A stretch of 64,000 nucleotides of DNA from Bostrychus sinensis (lineage: Eukaryota; Chordata; Actinopteri; Gobiiformes; Eleotridae). Where the stretch lies: contig CM036245.1 of NCBI GenBank assembly GCA_020698575.1, positions 35,083,148 to 35,147,147 of the forward strand. The letters run 5' to 3'. Made by a program: the position numbers and the translations under genes. The notes beneath the pieces were generated by a model. It was not told the DNA's origin, made no database searches, and saw nothing but the letters and a program-made list of their open reading frames with translations. Below are positions 23,206 through 34,388 of this stretch, in pieces (positions within the stretch are counted from its first letter, which is position 1; each line of letters opens with the position of its first letter).

Positions 23206-23299
23206 CGCTTGCTCTTCAGGGCTTCTGTAATTAAAAGAGCATCTCTCATTCTGTTTTAAGCTAGCATCTTATGGCTCTTGCCAGAAAGAAATTTAGTAA

Positions 23300-23610
23300 A
23301 GATTGACAAAACCTCGATGGTAAAGCAAGGTGGTCCTGGGTTTGATTCCTGGAGGAAACAGGTTTTTTTTTTCTTTTCTTTTTTTTTGCATGTTATCCCC
23401 GTGTCTAGGTGGATTCTCTCTAGATGCTCCAGTTTTGCCCATCAATCTAAAACAACTGGCTAATCCTGCAAGTACTCCTGACCATGCTCATGTTTAAGCT
23501 CTGGAGAAGGGACCTTGGGCCGCTCAGTGGTCACCTACTCCTCCTGACAGGTCGCCCCAACGGATGGGTGAAATGCAGACAACAAATTTCTATACAAGAC
23601 TATAAGGCCA
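23300..23610 (+). mobile_element. tRNA-SINE copy (degraded)
   Basis: It has 'ggtcctgggtttgattcctgg' (B-box-like) and the tail 'agtactcctgaccatgctca...ctggagaagggacc...ggatgggtgaaatgcagacaaca'. The tail matches the copies at 15558 and (reversed) 29223. Confidence 0.6.
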
Positions 23611-25308
23611 TCCTAAATGTTGCTGTTCTTTTGCCACTTGTTGTGGCAGTGGATAGAGTAAATATGCACATGTCTGTTTACTATTTAGTACTGTCTTCTT
23701 AGACAAGGGTTAATTACAAAAATAATGTAATGTAAATGTGGAAGTGGGGGTGCCTCATGTTAGATTACAGCAGAAACAGTCGTTATCTCCTCATAAGCAA
23801 GACACAGATCATTAAACAGGACTGCAGAGCTGCATCTTGAGCTGGCTGACTCAGAAAATGACACTTAAGCAACAAGCTAATATACTCCACTCAGCAATGC
23901 TCCGCTGTCTTCCTCCTTCTGTTTCCCACTCATTTTCTTGCTGCGTAAAAGCAAAAGACAAGACGGATTTTTTTTTTCTTGATTTATACCATTAAATCCA
24001 ACTTCTGCAAACTCATTCCCTGGAAAAACAAAGTCGTTTTTTTTTTCTTTAAAATCTCTGTCCATGCACTCCAGCGTTCACTCAGCAGTAGCTCCAGAAG
24101 TTTTTTCCTGATTGTTTAAAATGGCTACTCACATGACATACAAGTCTGATCAATGCAACAGGCTGTAGCATATGGCCTATGAGAATAACTGTCACTTGGG
24201 GTGCGAGAGTCCTAGGTTGAAATCTTGGACAAGCCCCCAAATATGATACAACCTTCTACTAAACTTAAAGCAGTTTTCATTGACTACAAGTGCTCTAAAA
24301 AGTCACCTAAAAATAACTCACAAAAGAAAAAAAGGCACTCAGAACAGAGACAGAAGGCAGAACAGGGCAAGTAAGGGACAGAAGACAAAATGCAATGTTC
24401 CTCGCCTATTTTTTGTCTGTAGGGGATTGATTCTCCAACTTTTCTGGTTAGTGGGCAAATGCATATATTAAGAGTTTAAAAGCTTGCGGGAGGCTAATCA
24501 GCTCTGTGGAAACTCATGACAATAGCGCAATTAAATTTGTATTAAAAAAATCTGAAACTTGTAGGTAAGCAGCATGCGCTCTACTGGTTTGAAAACGCTT
24601 CTGTAAGTGCCTGCGAAATACTCTTAATCACTTTAAAGTAATGTAGTAGGCTCTTACTTGATGGTACAGAGATCTCACTTTACCAAGCAAGTTACCAAGC
24701 ATTTGTACTGTTGCTAGGTCACAGTTGTTACAGGGCTAAATCTAGTTAATGTTTATATCTAGCATTACTGTGTCCTATTTTAGTGGGACTCCTTACAAAC
24801 TAGTATTGTATTGTATATTAATGATACTTAGAGTGCTAATGCTAAAACCCATACATTGACATTTTTATTTTCAAAAAGATCTATAAGCTTTGCCGGCAGC
24901 TTTTGTTCTTCCACTACGTTTTTGCATTTTTTAATGTTTTGTGCTTGTTTTCAAAGAGATACGGTGAATCTATATAATTTCCGCTTTGCATAATTAACAT
25001 TTACAGGTGCAGAAATAAACAGATGCATCCATTAAACATTTTTACATCACATCTTGGCACCCGTGTGTGTAATTTTTATGAAATATAAAAAATATATACA
25101 GCTCAAAGCACCTTTAAGTTTAAGATTTAAAAAAAAATAAAAATTAATTGCGCTATGGTCATGAGCTACCACAGCGCTGAATAGACTCCGTCGAGCTTTT
25201 AAACTCTTAATATACACATTTTTCAAGAAGTGTATGGGAAAAATTAATGGGAAATTTACTTTCAGCACCACAGGGGGCGGACAGTTTTGCGCTCCAAGCC
25301 ATCTTTCA

Positions 25309-25339
<31 letters not shown>

Positions 25340-25493
25340 TTTTATTCAGTATTTTTCAACAAAAACGGACCTTTTCAGACAAAATGCTAAGAAAATGCAA
25401 TTTTGTAAAACTGTTTTTTTGTTGTAAAATATTGCATTCTGTCCTGTTGCCAGAAGCTTCTTTTCCCTTTCAGAAAGAGATAAAGCTTCACTC

Positions 25494-26443
25494 TAGAGCT
25501 GGGCGATAAGGCCTAAAAAAAAAATCTTTACAATTTAAAAACAATTTTTTCCCCCACTTAAAATCAAGCTGAAGACAACAGAGAAATTATCCAAAACAAG
25601 TTTATCTTTATTGCTTTGATTTCCTCTTGAGGTTAAAGTGCAATCAGACAAGTCAAACAGAAGAGAAGGCCCTGTGATTTTGCGGGGGATTTTCTTAAAA
25701 GTTGCAATTTTTTTGTCTATAATTCTTCTTAAAGATATTAGCTTGAACTGTAAAAACTAACAAAATCTGTTTTTAAACATATGTGAGGTGGTAATTAATC
25801 TAATTAAAAATACCTGTATTTGAACAGGTCGAGCGTACCTACTTTTTAAAATGATATTGCTGTGTTATTCAGGAAGGTTATTAGTCTGCAACATTAACGT
25901 TGGAAGAATACTGACCTCAAACTTCATTGTTGTCTAAATATGCTGCCCATTCAACTTTTTAGGCAACTATATCACCATGGCAACGCAGACGGGCCACCAG
26001 AGTGACACCAAACAAAACTAGAAAGCACCGCGTTCGTCTCCTCCTTCACTCCCATCCATACCGCTGCTGCTGAGCACCTGTGACCTGTGCATGTGCGCTT
26101 GAACTCCGCGCCGCTTTGTCTGTGGCTCAGCCCGACCTCCGGCGTGCATTACCGGAGCACTGCTCTGCTCGAAACAGGGGACGGCCCACAGACAGCGGTA
26201 AGTGCAGCAAAATGCAGTTTTAAAGGAAAATCTCAGCGATAATTGACAAAAGTTGTGGAAATTGGACACAGTTGCAGGGTTGCGCTGAGTTCGTGGGGTT
26301 TGCTTAAGTTTGCGTTAATAGTTGCAATCACAACATCGCAAAATCCTGTAGGGACTGACTTTGCTTATTTGCTTTATTAAAACAAGTCGACCTGCACCAC
26401 AAATTCAAATTAATTGAAAAAATCGATTTATCGCCCAGCCCTA
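25494..26443. mobile_element. hAT-like non-autonomous element, 950 bp, with 8-bp TSD
   Basis: The left end TAGAGCTGGGCGATAA and the right end TTATCGCCCAGCCCTA are near-perfect inverted repeats. The same 8 bp CTTCACTC flanks both ends (25486-25493 and 26444-26451). An 8-bp duplication with a TAGGGCTG-type end fits the hAT superfamily. No transposase frame is present. The GC-rich middle (about 26000-26180) is unlike the surrounding intron. Confidence 0.9.
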
Positions 26444-26687
26444 CTTCACTCTGTTTGCAGAAAAAAGTTTATTGGTGACTTCATAAAATAAAAGCCTGAG
26501 CTGGTTCACCTTTCAGCTTCTATAACTGACTGCTCCACTATATTTCATTGCAAGGGAACCCCACGGCAGGAGAAGGCATACGCAGCGCTGACACGTGTCT
26601 CCAACACCACAACAAAGCCCAGTGGACCAAATAGCCCAAGGTCAGCGCTCACTTAGTGGCATGGTCTCATGCAATCGCACAACCCCA

Positions 26688-26750
26688 CTACCTACACACA
26701 CATACATGCACGCACACACACACACACACACTCTCTCTCATGCACACACG
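26688..26750. repeat. (CA)n/(CT)n microsatellite
   Basis: A mostly CA dinucleotide run with an internal CTCTCTC stretch. Confidence 0.85.
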
Positions 26751-28216
26751 CTGAAGTACGCGTAACTGATCCTCCACTAATGGCTCCCAGAAGGCCGGAG
26801 CAGGAGGTTCTTTGGTCTTTCATGGGAATAGGTCCACAATAACAGATGATGGCTGCTGCGTGTGCTTGTGCGTGTTTAATATTTGGCAGGCTGCTTTGTC
26901 TGTCTGGCCTTTTCGAATGGGAACCAATAAGTCATGAAGGGTGAAGCAAGAAGAGTTTTTCGAAAGTAAGCAGAGAGTTTGTTTACTGGAAGGAGGAGGA
27001 GGTGTCCCAGTCAGAAGGTATTTAAATACTAAGCAGACATGGCAAAGAAAATCTGGAGTTCAACGTTGGCACATGCAGCAAAAATTATAATAACTGGAGT
27101 GGAAATGTTTCACAAGCTCTTTTAGCTGGAGGTGTAAAATATATTGATGTATGAGAAAGGCACTAACAGAAAGCAGAAGGTCTGTTAAAAGTAAAGTGTG
27201 GTAAGTGAATGACCCGCTCTGATTAAAAGCTGAAGTAGTAGGCGGCCATTTTCAGTTCCCTTCAAAAAAAGAAAATCCATAAAGTCTTTGGGAATGTAGT
27301 GTAATTGGTCTCACAGAAAATTGTTCATTGACTCAAGGATCTGTTTCAGTAAAAAGTAGTCGATATATTACAAGATTTACAAACTGCTGTGGATTCATTT
27401 GTTGAAGAAATAAATAATTTTTTCTATATTCTGCAGGAACGGAATATTTTATTTTGACTATATTTTGCAATTACTGATCAGATCTGATGAAACATTAGAA
27501 ATGGATCATATAGGCTCTAGTCAGCCTAGTTAAATAGATCCTTACATGAGTGACATATTTAGATAAGTTGTGCACGCAGCTTGGTACCTTGGATTAGCGT
27601 TCTAGTCCATCCATTTATTTGATTTGTTTATTAGGCAGCAACATATAACTATCAATTCAGATGTTTTTAGATGTCAGGAACAAGTAGTAGTTTATATATT
27701 TGTTAAATGTCATTATGAGCTATTGTGGCTCACCACATTTCTGTTGTGTCCAGCATAACATTAAAATGAACCCATATAACCCAATTTTAAAAAGTTATGT
27801 TGTTACTTTTAAGTGACAAAAGTGACCCCTTAACAAAACATCATAAAAAATGTATACATTAACATTTTTTTTTGCATAAATCTTTTAATCAACTTCTGCC
27901 CTCATCTTAAATATCAAATATTTAATTATTTTCAGAATTTTAACCCATTTTATGCCAGTGTATGTAATACACGGGAAAGAGGATTTTTACACCCTGCCAG
28001 AGACATTTATTTTTAGGGATAATTTTTTCCTTTGCTATGTACAGTCTAAAACCCAACTTCCATTAAAACCCATTAAAACTGGTTGTAACTTTTTGTTACC
28101 ACAACAAAAAACAAAAAAAATCCCAAATCCATCTTAATCAATGTCTTTGAGATACCCAAGGCTGTAATAACCCTCCCTAAAAAAATCCACTTTGCACTGA
28201 GAATATTAAAAATATT

Positions 28217-28432
28217 TACCTTTTTTTTTTTTTTTAATGGGACAGCGTGTATTAATGAACGGCCAGTGCCGAAAATACACCGGATTTTAGCTCAGAGCTA
28301 ATTTTCATCCGTAGTTCCCACTCACTCACATTCACACCGGCTTCCTGGTGTTCCCCAGCAGTCTCCCATCCAGGTACTGGCCAGGCCCAAGGTCTGATGG
28401 GATCAGACATCCACAAGGCGGTATGGCCTTTT
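28217..28432 (-). mobile_element. 5S rRNA-derived SINE (SINE3-like)
   Basis: On the minus strand from 28432 the sequence reads GGCCATACCGCCTTGTGGAT ... GATCCCATCAGACC ... GTACCTGGATGGGAGACTGC ... AACACCAGG, the order and internal promoter (box C region) of 5S rRNA. The 5S-like part spans about 28338-28432. A 3' body follows and ends in an A-run (T-run at about 28221-28235 on the plus strand). The insert in 'GGATGTCTGATC' and other substitutions show it is not a functional 5S gene. Confidence 0.8.
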
Positions 28433-28548
28433 GTGTGTTTTTTACTCAAGATTTGAGATGCTATTACACACACTGGCATACAATGGGTTAGAATTCAGAA
28501 AATAATTAAATAATTGTGATTTATGATCAAAAATATGAATGTATACTA

Positions 28549-29035
28549 CACTATATTGCCAAAAGTATCTGCCTTTACACACATATGAACTTAATTCTTC
28601 ATCCATAGGGTTTAATATGACGTTGGCCCACTCTTTGCATCTATAACAGCTTCAACTCTTCTGGAAAGACTTTTCCCAAGTTTTAGTAGTGTTTATGGGA
28701 ATTTTTTACCATTGTTGTACGAGAAGGCCTGGCTCTCAGTCTTCGCTCTAATTCATCCCAGTGGTGTTGTGTTGGGTTGAGGTCAGGACTCTGTGCAGCC
28801 CAGTCAACTTCTTCCACACCAAACTCACTCATTCATGTCTTTATGGACCATGCTTTGTGGACTGTTGCGCAGTCATATTGGAACAGGAAGTGGCCATCAC
28901 CAAACTTTTCGACAAACTGTTCCACAAAGCTGCAGCCTAGGTGCTTGATTTTATACACCTGTAGCCATGGATGTGATTGGAACACCTGAATTCAGTTGTT
29001 TGGGTGGGTGAGCAAATACTTTTGGCAATATAGTG
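28549..29035. mobile_element. Tc1/mariner-like MITE, TIR CACTATATTGCCAAAAGTAT
   Basis: The left end CACTATATTGCCAAAAGTAT and the right end ATACTTTTGGCAATATAGTG are perfect 20-bp inverted repeats. The left flank is TA and the right flank has drifted. 487 bp. The interior shows only decayed coding-like sequence ('gtgttgtgttgggttgaggtcagg' region). Confidence 0.82.
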
Positions 29036-29222
29036 TGTTTCTATGATGTTTTATGACAGGGACACTTTTGTCACTTAACTGGAGCAACATAACAAATTCA
29101 GATTGGTGGATACTGAGTGCAAAAAAGAAGTAATATTAGATTTGTGTTTGAAATATCAAATTTCAATTTAACAAAAGTTAAATATATGCAAATTATGTAG
29201 CCTTTAGCTTATATGCTGATTA

Positions 29223-29412
29223 AGGTTAAGTTAAGGTTCAGGTAGACTTTATTGTCTCTGTAGGGAAATTTGTTCTCTGCATTTGAGCCATCCTTCAATG
29301 CCACTGGGGAAACCTGTCAGGAGCAGTGGGCAGCTGCGGTGCAGCGCCCGGGGACCCTTCTCCAGATCTTGAGCCAGGATCCTGGTCAGGAGGACCTAGC
29401 TGGAGGATTAGC
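29223..29412 (-). mobile_element. tRNA-SINE 3' part, reversed
   Basis: Reverse-complement match to the tail of the SINEs at 15558 and 23300: 'ggtcctcctgaccaggatcc', 'ctggagaagggtcccc' and a terminal 'caataaagtctacctgaacc'. The tRNA head is missing. Confidence 0.65.
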
Positions 29413-29930
29413 CAATTACACATGTTTTTAGGTTGTTTATATTATGTTATAATTATAGACGCTAATTGCTATGTTGAATAAAATGGCTTAACATTGACAC
29501 ACTCCCTAATGTTTTCTAATCAGGCTCTGATATTACTCACATGAGGTCGAGTGGTTATCAGTTGCTAAAACTTTCTTGATTATTCATAATTGCCCAATGC
29601 TTGGTGGCTAACGCTAATTCGCAAAAAAATCATTGCACCTGTAGTATGAGGCAATTTTTGTTTCCTGTCGATATTGTAGAAATATTAACCATAAGCCATG
29701 CCAAAAAATCAGCATATTGAAATTCTCCAAAACGAACAAAAACTGGCACAAGGTTCAAAGTCTTCTCTGTCAACACAAATTACCTGAGATTAAAAGGTTT
29801 TTTCACTTTGGCCTTGCAAAGTCGTGATATTATACAATCACACAGGCATGAAGCTAACAAAAAATGATCAGGTTCAATATTTATGGATCTGCTGTTTGGA
29901 TATTACATTTAAAACTAGTAGAGGTCGACT

Positions 29931-30470
29931 GATATGGGTTTTTATATGGCCGATGTCAATACAGATTTTTAAAATTCAGAGCAGCTGATGGATGGTTTTG
30001 GATTTTTTGTTCTACAAGTTTCTATGCCAGAGAAACAAGCAAAAAAAAAAAAAAAATTCAATTGCAATTTTTATAAGGCAATTTTGGATGTTTACTATAA
30101 ACTGAAGTGTAAAATGCCCAAAGTGCTAAAAGATGGTTAGGGGCGCACTGAACTGGAATTTCAGACTTCCCAAAGCATTTTAGAGAGAACAATCAAAAAT
30201 TACTTTTTACAGAAAACCAAATAAGGCAATCTCTATTAAACTTGAGTAGAGCTTGGGGAGAGCTACAAAATGCATTTGGATTTTTTGTTCTATGCCAGAA
30301 AAAATTGCAAAATCCTTTTATTGCCATTTTGAGTTCTTCAGGCTGAGATAAAGAGATTTTGGATTTTGTTTTCTATAAACTGCAGTGTAAGAGTCCAAAC
30401 TGCTAAAAGATGGTTGGTGAAGCTCGGGTCCTTCAGTCAGGGTTTTCCAAACATGGTTGCTATAAGCATA
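29931..30470. repeat. Degraded interspersed DNA element ('gtagaggtcgactgatatggg')
   Basis: It shares 'gaggtcgactgatatgggtttt', 'aaaattcagagcagctgatgg', 'agagcttgggg-gagctaca' and 'tttggattttttgttcta' with a second copy at 35484-35960. The terminal motif resembles hAT ends. No target duplication is visible. Confidence 0.5.
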
Positions 30471-31675
30471 TATATATAGCTACTAAAAAAAAAAAAAAAA
30501 AAAAAACGGGGTTGGGGGGGCTAATCTAATCTTACCCTCCATAAACGTGTGAGATAACAGATGTAATTTTCCGTGTTTTAAAGGTAGACCACCACTGTCA
30601 TGGCTTCTGATCCTCTTGACTTTTTATACTGCATTAGTACATCTGACTCCACTGCATGTTCCTTTTTTACTGAGCCCTGCTGTGCAAGCTCTGTCTGTCC
30701 TGATTGACCTGGCATTTCAGCTCACCCCAAATCAGCCTGCTCCACTGGCAGTAGCCACAGCTGTTAAATTAAAATCCCAAGCACCCGCCAACCTGCGAGG
30801 CAGTGATTTAACATAATCAGATTGTGTTCTCTGTGCCTCACTAGTCACTTGTTATTATGATGCTTCCCCCCTAGCCGAGCCAGATTGGAACATATGGGTG
30901 GCTCAACTGGGATAATCCTGTTCCAAAAAGTTGTCTGATTGTGATTGTGGAATTCAAAAAAATGTCATCATGCCGCAAAGCCAAATCAAACCAAATGTTA
31001 ACTCAAAGAAGGTAAAGATGTAAAAGAGGCTGTATCATAGACTTAATCCCCAAAATATAAATACACTGGTCAAATTTGATGTGAATTTTAATGCATCTGT
31101 TCTGGCTGATAGATACTAATTACTCAATGATCAATGACAAAGCCTTCATTTTCTATTTCTGCTGTTGAATGTTGTTTGCATTTGTCTTTTAGATCTTTAG
31201 GTCCTTGATGTAAGAAAGCAGTCAATGTTATAACTCTGGTCTTCAGTTCCCTCCACAAATTCACCACCAGATAATTCAGATCTGGACTCTTATCCACATG
31301 TTTATCTTGTTCTGGCCAGCCTTTTCTTTTTTTTTCCACTTTAGCTGTGTTTTAGGTCATTGTCCAAGGCCAAGGTAAGAATAATTTTGGGCTTAACTCC
31401 ATATACCACCACTTCATTTTCAATGACTGTAATTTTTAATCTAACAATTTGTCAGAAAGTGATATTTGAATTGCTATTTTTATTTCCCCTCCTCTTTGGA
31501 GAACTGCAGGGCAGATAACATTGCATTGTTGTTTACTGTTGTGACAGTTTTGGTAGTTCATAAATATTTGTAAATAAAAATTAACAGAATGGGTTATGTG
31601 TCAAGACTTTGTTTAGACTTTACATCCACCTCAGTAAAAGCAACGTAATGAGTAATATTAATAAGTACTTTGAGG

Positions 31676-31959
31676 TAGGGCTGCTCGATTATGGAAAAAA
31701 TAATAATCACAATTAATTTAGACATAATTGAAATCACAATTATTTAAACGATTATTCATTAAAAAAAATTAAACAAAACAATGTAAAATATATTTTTTAC
31801 ACATAAATAAAAACGTGCAAAATATTAGTAAACCAACTTTGGTCACTTTTGTAAACAAATGGAGTGAACTGCTATAGACTGATAGGAACATATCAACTAT
31901 ATGTAGTATAGCATTTATTTCAAGTAAGTAGTCTATATTATTTAAATTCCAGTAACGTG

Positions 31960-32022
<63 letters not shown>

Positions 32023-33102
32023 TATTATTATAAACTTAAATAAAACTTGCTGGTCCACCTTCATAGCATAAAAACATCAGGTCTAGGGCAGCTGAACATG
32101 ACTAATGTTTTTAAGGTTTTTTTCCCCCAGGAACACCAGTCTGTTTACATGATCTGGGTTGAGTGATGACCGCAGACAGGAGTTAGTTTGCCTTTTTTTT
32201 ATTGTCCTAAACGCAGCTCGTAACTGCATTTGAAGCATGTGTTACCCATCTTTAACCGCATGCATGCAAATACATACACACTGTTATCAGCTCTGTCTCA
32301 TGGAAGCTCACACCACCAGCGCTGTTTGAGCTGGATGAGACAGCGCACCTTTTCAGTGTCCAAGTACGACTCCAGTGCTCTGAGGCTGGGCAGACTTACC
32401 GCTGAGACACCGCTACAACCCTCGGCACACAGTGCGCGTTTAAGCCCACGGCACCGGGCGCCATAAAGGGTTTACGGAGGCACAGACCAGTGCACACTCT
32501 CTAGCCCCGTTTTCATGTTCTGCCTATAGGGACCACTAACTTTGCTCCGTGGCACCAGCCCGAGACACACCCACAGCGCTCAGGTGCACACTGGTAGCTG
32601 ATAAAGTAGCTGATAAAGTCAGGCGCCACAGGCTAAACCGTAGGTGCACAACTTGTACACTTAGAACCAGAGCCAAAACGCTAAGTAAACATGAAACTAC
32701 TGCACTCACCGTGTTATTAGACAACCATCCTCTCCTGTCCAGTAGGGGATAGAAATGATTTCCACAACCCAAAGCACACCTTGCACACAGTGTGTCTGGG
32801 CTCAATGTCTTTCTCTTCAAACCCAAAGTGCTCCCAAACAAAAGAATTTCTCTTGCTTTTCTACTAACCAAGCGTTACTCCTTGTTCTCTTTCTGCCATG
32901 TTTCTGCTAACAGCTCTCTACATGTAGCCTAGCCTGTAGCTAACAGCACAGGCTTTAAGAGAGGGGCGGAGCGTGAGCGCGCATTCAAAACACATTTCAA
33001 AGTTAGTGTAATTAATAATTTTTTCTCGATTACATAATTTTTGTAATCGTAGGGTGTAATAATCGATATTGTAATTGAAATTCGATTAATTGCACAGCCC
33101 CA
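31676..33102. mobile_element. hAT-like element, 1427 bp, copy 1, with 8-bp TSD
   Basis: The left end TAGGGCTGCTCGATTATG and the right end (reverse complement TGGGGCTGTGCAATTAATCG) are imperfect inverted repeats. CTTTGAGG flanks both sides (31668-31675 and 33103-33110). It is nearly identical to 53204-54634. The GC-richer centre (about 32200-32990) carries short open frames conserved in both copies by recent common descent, but none resembles a hAT transposase, so the element looks non-autonomous. Confidence 0.92.
31960..32032. repeat. (ATC)n/(ATT)n microsatellite inside hAT-like copy 1
   Basis: About 20 ATC units followed by ATT units. The other copy of the same element has few ATC and mostly ATT units at the matching place, so the tract expanded after or during amplification of the element. 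Confidence 0.93.
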
Positions 33103-33404
33103 CTTTGAGGACAGTGAGGTCTGAATCTTAGCCAGAGAGAAAGGATGGTTTGAGCGATGAGATTAAATAACCAATCTTTGTCAAAAATGATAAACGTTCT
33201 TTAAACAGAAATGGTGGTTTGAGATTCAACCTTTCATCTATTTACAATAGTCTCTTAAAATCCAGATCTAAGCTGTTTTACTCCCACTAACATTAGGCCA
33301 ATTAACATCAGATGGTCTTCAGGGGTGTTACTGAGTGTCCCATTCACTCTAGCAGAGGACACATGACTGCTAATGACCTGAAACAAGTTTAAAGCCAATC
33401 AAAA

Positions 33405-33441
33405 ATAGGATCTTCAGAAAACTGTGGGACGTGGTCATTGC
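33405..33441 (-). pseudogene. 37-bp relic matching dchs1 exon 8
   Basis: It matches 34868-34904 in exon 8 at 33 of 37 positions, in the same orientation and 1.46 kb away. The minus-strand reading is NDHVPQFSEDP against NDHAPQFPEDP in the exon, a cadherin calcium linker. There are no flanking exon sequences or splice sites, so it is a fragment, not a usable exon. Confidence 0.6.
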
Positions 33442-33581
33442 ATGGTCAAAATCAAAACGTCATCAACTCTATAAAACCAAGTACAGACGACTTCTTTTTA
33501 AACCATTTAGTTAAAATAGCCTGGATGACTGAGAGTATTCATAGACAGAAAAAGTAGTAGTTTGATATATGTGGTTATTAA

Positions 33582-34018
33582 AAGCAAAACTCAGTAACTC
33601 TGCTCATTTCTTTGCTGTTTTGCCTTATTTTCTTCTAGAGCGCTCCCCCTACATTTTTGAGTAAAGCACTATCATAAATACTCACAAGTCCATTTGACTC
33701 CTATTGTGAACCCTTGCTTGACTTTACTTTTGTTTTCCCCTCTTTGTATCTGCACAAAGTTTTTTCTGCCATTTCGCTGCTCTGCCATGACAAAAATCAC
33801 GAGATAAAGCCATCGCTAGCTTGTTGTTTTGCTAACTGCAATGTGCCGCTTTCTCACGAGACTTCTGTGACACTGGGTCGACGGCGCTTACTGTTGCAAA
33901 TGTCACTTATGGCCCAGAGACACCAGGGGGAGATGAAGGGCGCTTCATTTACCCCACAATGACTCATTTAACCATCACACAGACTCCGAAACAGGTAAAA
34001 AAGTTACTGAGTTCTGCT
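33582..34018. mobile_element. TTAA-flanked MITE, family 2, copy 1
   Basis: The ends AGCAAAACTCAGTAACTCTG and AAGTTACTGAGTTCTGCT are inverted repeats. TTAA lies at 33578-33581 and 34019-34022. The interior matches 42964-43373 in reverse orientation. No transposase. Confidence 0.8.
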
Positions 34019-34388
34019 TTAAGTAAAGAAAACACACACACAAAAAGACCAATGTTTATAGAATTATAACCCACTATAAACAATATTTTTAAAGTGGGTC
34101 ATAACCATGCTTTCAGGACACAGACCTTTTCTTCCATCAAGTACCATACTGATTAAATATTACTATATACTATAATATTAATTATTATTATTACTGACAT
34201 CTCAAACTATAAATGTTAGCTCATGTAAGAACTATGATCTTTTTAGTTAATTTTATGGAACTTAAGTTAAGGCACTTAACCAAACATCAAATCATATAAA
34301 ATAAGCTAGAAACTACTGGCTAATCCTATTACCTTACTATTACTAGGGGGTATAAAAAGGTGTACAGTATACTTTTAGCTTTACTTAC

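Larger units (their letters stand above)
16703..34388 (-). other. dchs1 intron 8, 17.7 kb, largest intron
   Basis: The intron between exons 8 and 9 joins NPNTG|SLSIF without loss of coding sequence. Defined elements inside it are listed separately: a TTAA element, SINEs, Tc1-like elements, a 0.95 kb hAT-like element, a 5S-derived SINE, a 1.43 kb hAT-like element and a second TTAA family. The stretches 16703-17220, 18020-18780, 20530-21480, 22080-22610, 23610-25480, 26455-28210 and 30480-31660 show no repeat or gene I can name. A small RTE-like LINE fragment may lie at 16856-16945. Confidence 0.85.

Noticed and set aside
26018..26269. Open frame in GC-rich region suggesting a small gene
   Set aside because: It lies inside the 950-bp hAT-like element, has no domain, no splice support and no counterpart.
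28338..28432. Functional 5S rRNA gene
   Set aside because: Too many substitutions and no T-run terminator at the right place; it continues into a SINE body.
32230..32871. Open frames in the 1.43 kb repeated segment, conserved in both copies (32230-32871 and 53755-54312)
   Set aside because: Conservation follows from the recent common origin of the element. Frames exist on both strands, have no family resemblance, and differ by frame-changing indels between copies (for example near 54290).
33405..33441. Alternative mini-exon of dchs1
   Set aside because: No acceptor or donor flanks it, and its 37 bp would shift the frame.
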